From NCBI GenBank assembly GCA_900321145.1, contig ONVB01000349.1, positions 1-12,582 of the forward strand: 12,582 bases of DNA, in the 5' to 3' direction. Position numbers and translations under genes: made by a program. The DNA comes from an uncultured Eubacteriales bacterium (GTDB taxonomy: Bacteria; Bacillota; Clostridia; Lachnospirales; Lachnospiraceae). The notes below the pieces were generated by a model. That model did no database searches. It was not told the DNA's origin and was given only the letters and a program-made list of their open reading frames with translations. Every line of letters begins with the position of its first letter. The first letter of the stretch is position 1. Below, in pieces: positions 6,871 through 12,582 of the stretch.

Positions 6871-7062
6871 TCACACATTCATCGAATGTATCTTTCTTTT
6901 ATAATCAACAACAAGGGAGACCACCTGATCGACGGTCTCTTCAACTACCATTTTCTTTCCGCTGGTCAAGGTAATTACCGTATCGGGCGTCTCCTCCACA
7001 CTCTCTATAAGCTCAGCATTTATGACAACCTTAGAGCCCTTGAATCTCGTTACCTCGATCAT
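6871..7062 (-). CDS. flbD: FlbD/SwrD, small flagellar motor-power protein
   Basis: This 63-residue protein of the FlbD/SwrD family opens MIEVTRFKGSKVVINAELIE, the typical family start. It continues with a TLTSGKKMVVEETVDQVVSLV segment close to the family's usual GKK..V.E.. pattern. In Bacillus subtilis SwrD raises flagellar motor power through the stators, and here the gene sits directly before motA and motB, which agrees with that role. I place the start at the ATG at 7060-7062, because AAAGGAG lies 9 nt upstream. The longer open frame upstream runs across the promoter and terminator and is not credible coding sequence. This FlbD is unrelated to the Caulobacter transcription activator of the same name. 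It is the first full-length flagellar gene after the internal promoter. Confidence 0.9.
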   Translation of the reverse strand: MIEVTRFKGSKVVINAELIESVEETPDTVITLTSGKKMVVEETVDQVVSLVVDYKRKIHSMNV

Positions 7063-7090
7063 ACCGTTCTTCTCCTTTATCAGAAGGCAT
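7031..7090 (-). CDS. Possible 19-codon leader ORF overlapping the flbD start
   Basis: Between the internal promoter and flbD there is an ATG at 7088-7090 with AGGAGG (7095-7100) just 4 nt upstream. The reading frame gives MPSDKGEERYDRGNEIQGL and then TAA at 7031-7033. It covers the flbD ribosome site and overlaps flbD by 32 bases in a different frame. It could be a translated leader that tunes flbD initiation, or the AGGAGG may only serve as a standby site. I know no family for it, and the short length and lack of homologues make this tentative. Confidence 0.3.
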   Translation of the reverse strand: MPSDKGEERYDRGNEIQGL

Positions 7091-7113
7091 AATACCTCCT
7101 CACAATCTATAAG

Positions 7114-7142
7114 ATTATAGCACAGATAAAGGTTTATGTCTA
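7114..7142 (-). promoter_or_regulatory. Near-consensus sigma-A promoter for the flbD-motA-...-fliR block
   Basis: On the minus strand the -35 is TAGACA (7137-7142, 5 of 6) and the -10 is TATAAT (7114-7119, 6 of 6), with a 17-bp spacer and an extended -10 (TGC before TATAAT). It begins 3 bp after the T-run of the flgE terminator. Transcription would start near 7106-7108, about 45 bp before flbD. A 14-bp dyad with arms CTATAA and TTATAG (7107-7120) overlaps the -10 and start site and may be an operator. This makes the stator/switch block separately transcribed by the housekeeping polymerase. Confidence 0.8.
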
Positions 7143-7144
7143 CT

Positions 7145-7180
7145 AAAAACACAAACTCCCTCCGGCTGATGCCGGAGGGA
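7145..7180 (-). terminator. Intrinsic terminator after flgE
   Basis: Perfect 10-bp stem, arms TCCCTCCGGC (7157-7166) and GCCGGAGGGA (7171-7180), with a 4-nt loop. On the minus strand a U-rich run follows (GUUUGUGUUUUU). It lies 26 bp after the flgE stop codon, so it should end transcripts of the hook block. On the plus strand no T-run follows, so it works in one direction only. Confidence 0.88.
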
Positions 7181-7206
7181 CTCTGTATCAAACTAAATTA
7201 TATCAA

Positions 7207-8748
7207 TTATCTCTTAAGATTTACAAGCTCCTCGAGCATACTGTCCGAGGTTGTGATTATTCTTGAATTCGCCTGGAAACCTCTCTGGGTTGTGATCATC
7301 TCGGTAAACTCACTCGAAAGGTCTACATTGGACATCTCCAAAACACCCTGAGTCATGCTTCCGCCGCCCTCATCGACAGATACGCCGATTCCGTCAAATG
7401 AACCGGAGTTCTGAGTCGTCTTATACATAGAATCACCTATGGCCTCCATAGCCATCGGGTTTGCAAATGCCGCAACCGCTATCTGTCCGAGAAGCTTTGT
7501 CTCACCGTTTGTATATACTCCGTACATCTTGCCCGACTTGTCTATGGATACGTCGTTGAGCTTACCCATAGCACGGCCGGAGCCTGTCGAGTCGGTCGCT
7601 CCTCTTACTATCTTCGCGGTAGAGTTTCCGGAAGACTCATACATGGTAAGATGTGAGAAATCCATCTTTACACCCTTGGGTACCTGCACCTCACCATCGG
7701 CTGTCTTGACTGTCTCGGTCTGGGTTCCGAAGAACACATCACCTCTGTCAACCGGATTGCCGTCAGCATCGACCGCGCCCGCCTTGGGCTTTATGTTCAG
7801 AAGTATATCCGAGGTCCATGCACTCTTGTCTATCTTACCGTTTGCATCAAGTGTCTCGGGTATGATAGCATCGCCCACATATTCGAAGGAACCGTTGTCT
7901 GCGTTGAACTTTACCTTTACGAAGTCGTTGCTTGTTCCGGCTGTAATGCCCTCCTTTGTGAGCTTTGTAAGAGTTGCCTCATAACCGCCTTCAACCACAT
8001 CGGTCGTACTCTTGTCATCCTCGCCGAGAAGTTCTACATTGTTTGAGTCCTTCAGTGATACGAGCTTTACGGTATATATGGAGTGGTCGTCCACGCCCTC
8101 GTCCTGCTTGAGCTGGAACTTTGCATTGTAGCTGTAGCCGAGTGAATCATAGAGTGAAAGCGAAAGTGTACCTCCGTCAACCGAAGTAAGATCAGGATCG
8201 GTAAGATCCACATTTCCGGTGAGATAAGACTTGGTTGTCATCTCGGGATTAGATACCTTATTATCCTCAGACTCGGGCTTAAGCGCGGATACGGTATCAC
8301 GGCGAACATTGGTCGGGTCGTCGGGATCCACCTGCCAGCCCATTACCTGATAACCGTTTGAAGTTACGAGTGTACCCGAACCATCGACCTCAAAGGCTCC
8401 GACCTTGGTAAAGCAGTTCTGACCGTTACGGCTTACCACGAAGAACTGCGGACCGTTCAGCATAAGGTCATACGGATTGTCCGTTGACTGTGCGGCACCG
8501 CTGCTTGTGATCGAAGTCTGTATAGAACTCATCTTTGAACCGAGACCGATCTGAGATACGTTGGTACCACCGGTAGTTGCCGTCGCACCTGTCGCATTTG
8601 CGCTGGTCTGGTAGAGAACATCTCTGAAAAGTACACTTGCGGACTTGAAGCCCATAGTGTTAACGTTGGCTATATTGTTACCTATAACATCCATCTTGGT
8701 CTGGTGAGTTCTCAGGCCTGCCACACCAGAGTAAAGCGATCTCATCAT
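7207..8748 (-). CDS. flgE: FlgE, flagellar hook protein
   Basis: FlgE is the building block of the hook that joins the basal body to the filament. The protein has 513 residues, longer than the about 265-residue Bacillus form, with the extra length in the central, surface-exposed region. The amino terminus MRSLYSGVAGLRTHQTKMDV and following IGNNIANVNTMGFK form the conserved flagellar rod/hook motif. The carboxy terminus ends in a QGVLEMSNVDLSSEFTEMI segment, followed by TTQRGFQANSRIITTSDSML and EELVNLKR, the standard hook D0 helix. Two consecutive ATGs mark the start (8743-8748); I use the first, with GAGGAGG 8-9 nt upstream. The terminator follows closely, so flgE closes its transcription unit. 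A sigma-28-like promoter precedes it. Confidence 0.97.
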   Translation of the reverse strand: MMRSLYSGVAGLRTHQTKMDVIGNNIANVNTMGFKSASVLFRDVLYQTSANATGATATTGGTNVSQIGLGSKMSSIQTSITSSGAAQSTDNPYDLMLNGPQFFVVSRNGQNCFTKVGAFEVDGSGTLVTSNGYQVMGWQVDPDDPTNVRRDTVSALKPESEDNKVSNPEMTTKSYLTGNVDLTDPDLTSVDGGTLSLSLYDSLGYSYNAKFQLKQDEGVDDHSIYTVKLVSLKDSNNVELLGEDDKSTTDVVEGGYEATLTKLTKEGITAGTSNDFVKVKFNADNGSFEYVGDAIIPETLDANGKIDKSAWTSDILLNIKPKAGAVDADGNPVDRGDVFFGTQTETVKTADGEVQVPKGVKMDFSHLTMYESSGNSTAKIVRGATDSTGSGRAMGKLNDVSIDKSGKMYGVYTNGETKLLGQIAVAAFANPMAMEAIGDSMYKTTQNSGSFDGIGVSVDEGGGSMTQGVLEMSNVDLSSEFTEMITTQRGFQANSRIITTSDSMLEELVNLKR

Positions 8749-8801
8749 AATAGTTGCCCTCCTCGTAATAAAGACTTGTCTTCAATGATCCTTTGGCTTT
8801 T

Positions 8802-8828
8802 ATATCGGAAAAATCGATAGATTTCTTA
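8802..8828 (-). promoter_or_regulatory. Candidate sigma-28 (FliA/SigD) promoter in the flgD-flgE gap
   Basis: On the minus strand TAAG (8825-8828) is followed after 15 bp by TCCGATAT (8802-8809). The SigD consensus is about TAAA, 15 bp, GCCGATAT, so the match is 3 of 4 and 7 of 8 with ideal spacing. It lies in the 86-bp gap before flgE, about 50 bp from the start codon. It would allow extra hook protein synthesis under the flagellar sigma factor. Confidence 0.5.
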
Positions 8829-8834
8829 ACCTTC

Positions 8835-9353
8835 TCAAACGCCGGTATTCTGTGCTGCCTCTTCCTCCGAAGCAGCCTCCTCTCCTCCTACCGCAGTGAT
8901 GCCCGTCTCACCGGCATGCTCTCTTAAGTAGAGGAAATAATCATAATCGACCACGGAATCAAGATCCGAAGCAGGATAGTAAGTATCGTTTATCGAAAGG
9001 AGCACATCTCCGTCCTTCATGGTCGCATACTGTACAAGTCCGCTTATCGGAGCGTTATTTCCCGCAGAATCCTTCGCGTTCATGATCACATAGTGTCCGA
9101 CTAAGTTGAGCGAATTTCCCTTCTCGACAGCATCCGATATGTTCATGGTCGCCTCAAGCGAAGAGTACTGCGCAAGCTGTGACATATACTCCGTCGAGTC
9201 ACCCGGATTCATCGGATCCTGATATTGCATCTGAGTTACAAGAAGCTTCAGGAAAGCCTCCTTATCGAGATCGTTCTTTGACACATCATTTTTCTTTGAG
9301 CTCACATAGGAGTTTGACTGCGCCGTGATAGCACTTACTACGTTATCTGCCAT
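8835..9353 (-). CDS. flgD: FlgD, hook cap / hook assembly protein
   Basis: FlgD forms the temporary cap on which FlgE subunits assemble. The protein has 172 residues, near the short Firmicute form (Bacillus about 140) and smaller than the enterobacterial one (about 230). The conserved amino-terminal segment FLKLLVTQMQYQDPMNPGDS and following TEYMSQLAQYSSLEATMN (residues 34-71) is decisive. A small beta-rich domain follows (about 85-145) and then an acidic Glu/Ala-rich tail (about 156-172) that looks disordered. A GGAAGGAGAG ribosome site lies 7 nt before the ATG at 9351-9353. The gene follows fliK by 23 bp and precedes flgE. In Bacillus this position was first called ylxG. Confidence 0.94.
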   Translation of the reverse strand: MADNVVSAITAQSNSYVSSKKNDVSKNDLDKEAFLKLLVTQMQYQDPMNPGDSTEYMSQLAQYSSLEATMNISDAVEKGNSLNLVGHYVIMNAKDSAGNNAPISGLVQYATMKDGDVLLSINDTYYPASDLDSVVDYDYFLYLREHAGETGITAVGGEEAASEEEAAQNTGV

Positions 9354-9376
9354 GATTTATCTCTCCTTCCCGTCGT

Positions 9377-10906
9377 TTACGCTGTATAGCTTACGCTGCT
9401 GCCCTTGGTCTCCATGACCGCTTTATCCTCGGTAGCCGCGCTGCCCTCATTCGTATCATCTTCATCGTTTCCGCCGCCGGCATTTCCTCTTCTGCCTCCG
9501 CGTCTTTCCTCAAGCTCGGCGTCTCTTTCCTCGTTGAAGAACTCATAGTTTGCAAGCATTACTTCAACCTCATCGACCTTGAGTCCCTGCTGCTCGAAGT
9601 TCTCCTTTAAAGCTATGATGCCCTGCTCTATCGCATTCTTTGCCGCTTCGGTCTCCGCCGTTATCTGGGCCTGCATCACGCCGTTCTTCGATATGACATT
9701 TATATGTACCTTGCCGAGCTGCTCGGGGTTTAATACCACCTCAAGTGAGTCAACTCCGCCCTTGGAATTTGCCTTTATATCATCTATTACCTGACTTATG
9801 ATATCGGACTGCTTCACCTCTCCGACACCCTCTACATAAACCGTTCCCTGTGCTTCGGGGTTGGCCGCAACAGCCTGGTTAAGGTTGTTCATCGCCCCGG
9901 TGAAGTCTTCCCTCACCGTTGCGGTCTGCTGATTAAACTCCGTACCCGCGCCGGTATTCTGAAATGTACCGCCGGTTTCACTTCCCGATGAAGTCTGACT
10001 GTTTGCGCTTTCGCTTACCGGTCTGTCCGCAAAAGAACTCTCCGTATCACGGGCAACCGCTCCCGAATTATCATCAACCTCGTTTTTCTCCCGTCCGAGG
10101 ACAAGCTCGGGTCTCTCCTGCTTTTCGTCAGCCTTAAATATATCCGTGCTGTTTTCCTTAAGGAATTCTTCAACCTTTCCGGTAAAAGATTCAGTATCCG
10201 CGATCCCGTTTTCCTCAAGCAGGCTCTCAAGTCCTTCGACTGCATCATTTACCGTCTGTGCCAGATTCTCGTCCACCAGCATATCTACCCCTGTGTGTCC
10301 GCCCGCACTCAAGATAAAGTTCTGCAATCCCTCCGGGGTAAGCAGCTCCTCTATCGACACTCCGGTCTCCTCGAGCATACCCGAAAGTCCGGCATCGTCC
10401 ACCGAAAGAGCCTCCTTGAGTATGTCAAATACTCCGGCTATCACTTCCGCAACCGCTACCGTATCCTCAGCTGCATCCGCCGGTATCGCACCGTCACCCG
10501 TAACCGCCTCCGTACCTGCATAAGCCTTGTCGGCCTTGTCGCTGTCTTTTGTTCTGACCGGCTTTGTCCGGTTTTCCGATGCAGCATCGGTCTTCAACGG
10601 CTTTCTGTCCGCGCTGCCCGTTGCAGGCTTTTGCTGAGCGCCGTTATTCCTGCTGTCCGCAGGTCTTGATGCCGGTTCAGGCGTGCGCGAAGGCGCTGCC
10701 TTTATGTCCTGTATATTTGTATCCGTGTTCATCCGTGACTGTCCGCCGGAACCGGCTTTAAAATCTATCCCTCCGCCGGCCAGCTTTAACAAACTTGAAA
10801 ATGCATCGGAGGCACTGACATCCTTGTCGCTCTTTCTCACGCCCGTTTTGGCGCTAAGCTGTGCCATATTTCCCGCTATACCATCTACTCCGGATATAGT
10901 TGCCAT
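9377..10906 (-). CDS. fliK: FliK, hook-length control protein
   Basis: FliK is exported, measures hook length and switches the export gate from hook to filament substrates. I place the start at the ATG at 10904-10906 (509 residues), which has AGGAGG 7 nt upstream. A GTG at 10927 is in frame but overlaps the upstream stop and lacks a good ribosome site. The first part (about 30-145) is low-complexity Pro/Ser/Lys-rich, as is common in the ruler region. A predicted helical segment (about 150-255) looks folded. A Ser/Glu/Gly-rich linker follows (about 265-345). The conserved carboxy-terminal hook-control domain (about 366-455) has VVLNPEQLGKVHINV and QAQITAETEAAKNAI, then LKENFEQQGLKVDEVEV. An Arg/Gly and acidic tail ends the protein. 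Confidence 0.92.
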   Translation of the reverse strand: MATISGVDGIAGNMAQLSAKTGVRKSDKDVSASDAFSSLLKLAGGGIDFKAGSGGQSRMNTDTNIQDIKAAPSRTPEPASRPADSRNNGAQQKPATGSADRKPLKTDAASENRTKPVRTKDSDKADKAYAGTEAVTGDGAIPADAAEDTVAVAEVIAGVFDILKEALSVDDAGLSGMLEETGVSIEELLTPEGLQNFILSAGGHTGVDMLVDENLAQTVNDAVEGLESLLEENGIADTESFTGKVEEFLKENSTDIFKADEKQERPELVLGREKNEVDDNSGAVARDTESSFADRPVSESANSQTSSGSETGGTFQNTGAGTEFNQQTATVREDFTGAMNNLNQAVAANPEAQGTVYVEGVGEVKQSDIISQVIDDIKANSKGGVDSLEVVLNPEQLGKVHINVISKNGVMQAQITAETEAAKNAIEQGIIALKENFEQQGLKVDEVEVMLANYEFFNEERDAELEERRGGRRGNAGGGNDEDDTNEGSAATEDKAVMETKGSSVSYTA

Positions 10907-10923
10907 ATAATTACCTCCTAAGA

Positions 10924-11658
10924 TCACTGCATAAGCTTTTTCGTTACAAGAGCGGCATAATCAGCTTCCATCTCCGCAAGGATCTTGCCCTTTGCCGAAT
11001 CGGAAAGCTGATTCATGATAAGAGCCACAGAGTCAAGATCATTGCTCATGGTCGCGAGTATCGCCGCAGCTTTCTTGGCGTCCATGGTCTCGTAGGACTT
11101 GGCAAGCTTCTTTATATCCTCATCCGCCTGTCTTGCACTGATCATGTCTCTGTATATCTCCTCCGCCTTCTCGGCATCAATGGAATTATACCACTCAATA
11201 TATGTATCGGCACTTGGGGCGGAATCTCCATAGATTATTTCGTCATAAAATTTATCTTTTTCTTTTTCAAACTCTTCCTGCTGCTGTTCGAAGGTCTTCA
11301 GACGCGCAACCTCCTTCTCAAGCTCGGCCACTTTATCGTTCAATGCGCCTATCTCGGCTTCCTTGCTTCCCAACGCCGCATCAAGCTTCCTTATCTGCTC
11401 TAGGGCATCCGCGAGATTGGTATAGGGATAGTCGCTCTCCTTTGCCGTCTCCTCATCCGTAGCATCGGGGAGTATCTTGTTCAGAACAGGCACATCCTTA
11501 AGGATCGGGCGCAGAGCTCCGCTTCCGAAGCCGCCCACGTCAAGCTTGATCATAAGAGCCATGACCGAAAGCCACGTGGTGATTATAAGGATCACTATAA
11601 GGACGCCCGCAAAGCCGACTCCCTCTTTCTTTTCTTTTTTATCATTATCCTTAGCCAT
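10924..11658 (-). CDS. MotE/YlxF-like flagellar protein, membrane helix plus coiled coil
   Basis: This 244-residue protein sits between fliJ and fliK, the position of ylxF in Bacillus and of related MotE-family genes. A charged start is followed by one membrane helix (about 14-36), a short linker, and a long coiled coil (about 83-140) rich in Glu, Lys and Leu. The carboxy-terminal helical part resembles the MgtE intracellular N domain, with two related repeats: SIDAEKAEEIYRDMI (159-173) and TMDAKKAAAILATMS (191-205). In alpha-proteobacteria MotE helps a motor protein fold or reach its site; the role here is unproven. The ribosome site AGGAGC lies 7 nt before the ATG at 11656-11658. It follows fliJ by 11 bp. 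Confidence in the class is good, in exact function low. Confidence 0.72.
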   Translation of the reverse strand: MAKDNDKKEKKEGVGFAGVLIVILIITTWLSVMALMIKLDVGGFGSGALRPILKDVPVLNKILPDATDEETAKESDYPYTNLADALEQIRKLDAALGSKEAEIGALNDKVAELEKEVARLKTFEQQQEEFEKEKDKFYDEIIYGDSAPSADTYIEWYNSIDAEKAEEIYRDMISARQADEDIKKLAKSYETMDAKKAAAILATMSNDLDSVALIMNQLSDSAKGKILAEMEADYAALVTKKLMQ

Positions 11659-11669
11659 CGTTAATGCTC

Positions 11670-12128
11670 CTAACCCTCGTCATCTTTTTCTTTATTGTTA
11701 TACTGATAGCTCACAACCTGATCTATCTCCTTGGCCTCTTCGGCATTAAGCTCCTCGACAAACTCCTCGAATTTCTTCTCCTTGAGCTTCTCATGCATCT
11801 TTCTTTCCTGCATAGCCTCGGCCATCTTCTGTCTCGCAAGCTCTAAGTTGCGGCTCGCCTTCTTTACATTTTCGTTCTGGGCGGCGATCACGCCGTCCAT
11901 CAGGTCCACGGCATTTGAATTCTCTTCGATGTCAACAAAGACCAGGCGCCCCTCAAGCGAACGCCTGTAAGCCTCGATATACTCCTCTTTCCTGTGCTTT
12001 AAAGCTTCAAGCTTCTCCTCCTCCTCGGTAAGCTTCATGCGCGCTTCACCGTAGGCCTGCTTCGCACTCTCTTCGAGTTTGTATTTTATATCGAGGATGT
12101 TCTGCATCCTGTAGATGAATTTAGCCAT
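11670..12128 (-). CDS. fliJ: FliJ, export ATPase stalk protein
   Basis: FliJ is a small coiled-coil stalk that sits in the centre of the FliI ATPase ring and links it to FlhA. The protein has 152 residues, close to the family's 140-150. It starts MAKFIYRMQNILDIKYKLEE, the typical FliJ opening (a short polar start, then F-x3-LQ/MQ...L), and is almost all alpha-helix with heptad-like Leu, Glu and Lys spacing (about 10-60 and 75-135). I choose the ATG at 12126-12128 on this family alignment; an ATG 48 bp upstream would add an Arg-rich stretch unlike FliJ. The ribosome site (CAGGGA) is modest. The 108-bp gap after fliI is large for this position and holds hairpins. Confidence 0.9.
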   Translation of the reverse strand: MAKFIYRMQNILDIKYKLEESAKQAYGEARMKLTEEEEKLEALKHRKEEYIEAYRRSLEGRLVFVDIEENSNAVDLMDGVIAAQNENVKKASRNLELARQKMAEAMQERKMHEKLKEKKFEEFVEELNAEEAKEIDQVVSYQYNNKEKDDEG

Positions 12129-12167
12129 CAGTAAATCCCTGTTGATAAAGATTCTTCGCTTCCTGTT

Positions 12168-12226
12168 GCTTCGCAAGCCCTCGCCGGGCCGGCATCATAC
12201 CGCTTCGCAGTATGATCAGCGTCGCT
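12168..12226. repeat. Hairpin-rich, REP-like segment in the fliI-fliJ gap
   Basis: The 108-bp gap between fliI and fliJ contains a stem with arms ATCATAC (12194-12200) and GTATGAT (12210-12216). Inside it a G-U pair and GC pairs close on a 3-nt loop, giving about 10 bp as minus-strand RNA. Flanking it are GCTT-CGC-AAGC (12168-12178), a GCCGG/CCGGC-rich stretch (12183-12193) and AGCG-T-CGCT (12218-12226). CTTCGC occurs three times within about 55 bp. No U-run follows, so it is not a standard terminator. It resembles a small interspersed repeat, but a single window cannot show that it recurs. Confidence 0.4.
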
Positions 12227-12236
12227 CAGAATCCTT

Positions 12237-12582
12237 TTAATTAAATATCTCCCCGAGCAGTCTGATCTCGTCATCAAACAAAAACTTGGCGTTCACATCC
12301 TGCATAAGGAACTGATTCACCTTGTCTATCTTGGTTATCGCATAGTCGATATCCTTGTTTGAGCCCGCGCGGTAGGCGCCGATATTGATCAGGTCCTCAG
12401 CGTCGTTATAGGTCGCAAGCACATTCTTCAGTCTTCCCGCAAGCTTCTTGTGCTCGGGCGTGGCTATGGCGCTCATACATCTTGATATGCTCGCAAGCAC
12501 ATCGATAGCCGGATAGTGATTCTTGTGTCCTAAGGCTCTCGAAAGCACTATATGCCCGTCCAAGATACCTCTCGCGGTATCG
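12237..12582 (-). CDS. fliI: FliI, flagellum-specific export ATPase (3' end only)
   Basis: FliI is the hexameric ATPase of the flagellar export apparatus, related to the F1 beta subunit. Only the last 114 residues are in the window; the start lies beyond position 12582. The visible part begins DTARGILDGHIVLSRALGHK, followed by NHYPAIDVLASISRCM, the conserved block after the Walker B region in FliI and other type III ATPases. The carboxy-terminal helical domain that binds chaperones and export cargo follows (AGRLKNVLATYNDAEDLINIGAYRAG and so on), ending with FLFDDEIRLLGEIFN and a TAA. The upstream nucleotide-binding domain (Walker A) cannot be assessed. fliJ follows after a 108-bp gap. Confidence 0.95.
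   Translation of the reverse strand, partial: DTARGILDGHIVLSRALGHKNHYPAIDVLASISRCMSAIATPEHKKLAGRLKNVLATYNDAEDLINIGAYRAGSNKDIDYAITKIDKVNQFLMQDVNAKFLFDDEIRLLGEIFN

Noticed and set aside
6258..6974. 238-residue plus-strand open frame opposite motA and flbD
   Set aside because: It is antisense to well-recognised motA and runs past its start into flbD. It shows no family motifs and is Ser/Pro/Met-rich shadow sequence.
7063..7191. Longer 106-residue version of FlbD starting at 7191
   Set aside because: The extra 43 codons cross the terminator stem, the promoter and its -10. FlbD proteins are about 60-70 residues, and a good ribosome site marks the ATG at 7062.
10900..11403. 167-residue plus-strand frame with hydrophobic stretches opposite the MotE-like gene
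   Set aside because: Hydrophobic runs arise from antisense reading of Glu/Lys coiled-coil codons. It has no ribosome site or family pattern.
1..12582. Search for CRISPR arrays, tRNA or rRNA genes, insertion sequences, phage or defence genes
   Set aside because: None seen. The only repeated DNA is the fliY linker and the small fliI-fliJ hairpin region; all long minus-strand frames are assigned to flagellar or chemotaxis proteins.

Overview
The window is part of a large flagellar (fla/che-type) gene cluster from a Gram-positive, Clostridia-like bacterium. Every protein-coding gene lies on the minus strand, so transcription runs from high to low coordinates. Several features point to Lachnospiraceae or a close relative (for example a Roseburia/Butyrivibrio-like organism): FliY replaces a bare FliN, FlgD is short, a MotE/YlxF-like gene sits between fliJ and fliK, flbD-motA-motB is inserted between flgE and fliL, and Shine-Dalgarno sites are strong and AGGAGG-like. 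The genus is inference only.

In transcription order the genes are fliI (3' end only), fliJ, a MotE/YlxF-like gene, fliK, flgD, flgE, then flbD, motA, motB, fliL, fliM, fliY, cheY, fliO, fliP, fliQ and fliR (5' part only). The first block supplies the export ATPase accessories and hook-building proteins. The second block supplies the stator (MotA/MotB with FlbD and FliL), the switch and C-ring (FliM, FliY), the CheY response regulator that acts on the switch, and the membrane export gate (FliO/P/Q/R). Most junctions are 1 to 60 bp, and ribosome binding sites often lie inside the preceding gene, as expected of an operon.

The clearest non-coding structure is the flgE-flbD junction (about 7063-7206). 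A strong intrinsic terminator follows flgE. Three bases later there is a near-consensus housekeeping promoter (TAGACA, 17 bp, TGC-TATAAT). Next comes a possible 19-codon leader ORF that overlaps the start of flbD. This divides the cluster into a hook block and a stator/switch/export-gate block. A sigma-28 (FliA/SigD)-like promoter lies in the flgD-flgE gap, so the hook gene may have its own late supply. Weaker signals are an 18-bp perfect palindrome beside a possible promoter ahead of cheY, and a hairpin-rich 108-bp gap between fliI and fliJ that looks like an interspersed repeat. Two genes use alternative start codons: motA (TTG) and fliM (GTG).

I found no mobile element, CRISPR array, tRNA or rRNA, and no convincing plus-strand gene. 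The gene content is conventional for a Clostridia flagellar locus. The points worth a second look are regulatory and architectural, and I do not see a new system here.
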